From: Phycisphaerales bacterium
GTDB lineage: Bacteria > Planctomycetota > Phycisphaerae > Phycisphaerales > SM1A02
Assembly (NCBI GenBank): GCA_007125255.1
Contig: SLDM01000227.1
Span: 1 to 5,727, forward strand
Length of the DNA stretch: 5,727 nucleotides
Direction: 5' to 3'
Part shown: positions 5,719 to 5,727 of the stretch, one piece after another
How positions within the stretch are numbered: position 1 is the first letter of the stretch
How the letters are laid out: each line of letters opens with the position of its first letter
The notes under the pieces: model-generated
Database searches by the model: none
The model's input: only the letters and a program-made list of their open reading frames with translations
Told to the model about the DNA's origin: nothing
Program-made: the position numbers and the translations under genes

Positions 5719-5727
5719 CAATCACCA

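Noticed and set aside
5641..5727. Fragments resembling RNase P RNA (GGCAGGGTGCC, GGTAAACTTC, AGGGTGAAAGG)
   Set aside because: The invariant GAGGAAAGTCC element is missing from before the GGCAGGGTGCC motif, the order and spacing of the other pieces do not fit, and the pieces are short enough to arise by chance.

Overview
The window is GC-rich and densely coding. It looks like a chromosomal segment of a bacterium with large, soluble signalling proteins. Several features point tentatively to Planctomycetota (Phycisphaerae-like): the style of the NarL-type regulator (AYVRDHY...AGVWGYFCKGD), the GHDMHNVLLP form of the kinase H-box, and the presence of a DUF2934 protein. This assignment rests on pattern memory, not a search. 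No tRNA, rRNA, CRISPR array, insertion sequence or phage gene is visible.

Layout. Bases 1-124 are a leader with no supported gene. Bases 125-1795 (+) encode a two-domain protein: an aminoglycoside-phosphotransferase-like kinase fold fused to a P-loop (AAA_33-type) ATPase/kinase. Convergent to it, and overlapping its 3' end by 59 bp, is a small minus-strand gene (1737-2198) with a C-terminal DUF2934 domain after a long, basic, probably disordered N-terminus. A divergent intergenic region (2199-2415) has no gene but contains a 70-nt imperfect hairpin, an imperfect direct repeat and a 7-bp inverted repeat. It is the likely control region for the DUF2934 gene and for the operon to its right. That operon is a two-component system: a soluble hybrid-like histidine kinase (2416-4914; PAS-GAF-PAS-HisKA-HATPase plus a degenerate receiver) and a NarL/FixJ-type response regulator (4911-5585), joined by an ATGA stop/start overlap. 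The last 142 bases hold an octamer repeat array, a GC-rich inverted repeat and what looks like the ribosome binding site of a gene starting at the right edge.

How the genes may work together. The first PAS domain of the kinase aligns without gaps to the haem PAS domain of rhizobial FixL. It keeps the residue matching the proximal haem histidine (His91) and the distal arginine (Arg111). The pair therefore looks like a FixL/FixJ-like gas- or redox-sensing system. The neighbouring phosphotransferase/ATPase fusion belongs to a family with a member in the mycobacterial DosR hypoxia regulon (Rv2004c, from memory), which fits an oxygen-limitation theme. The link between the genes in this window is inference.
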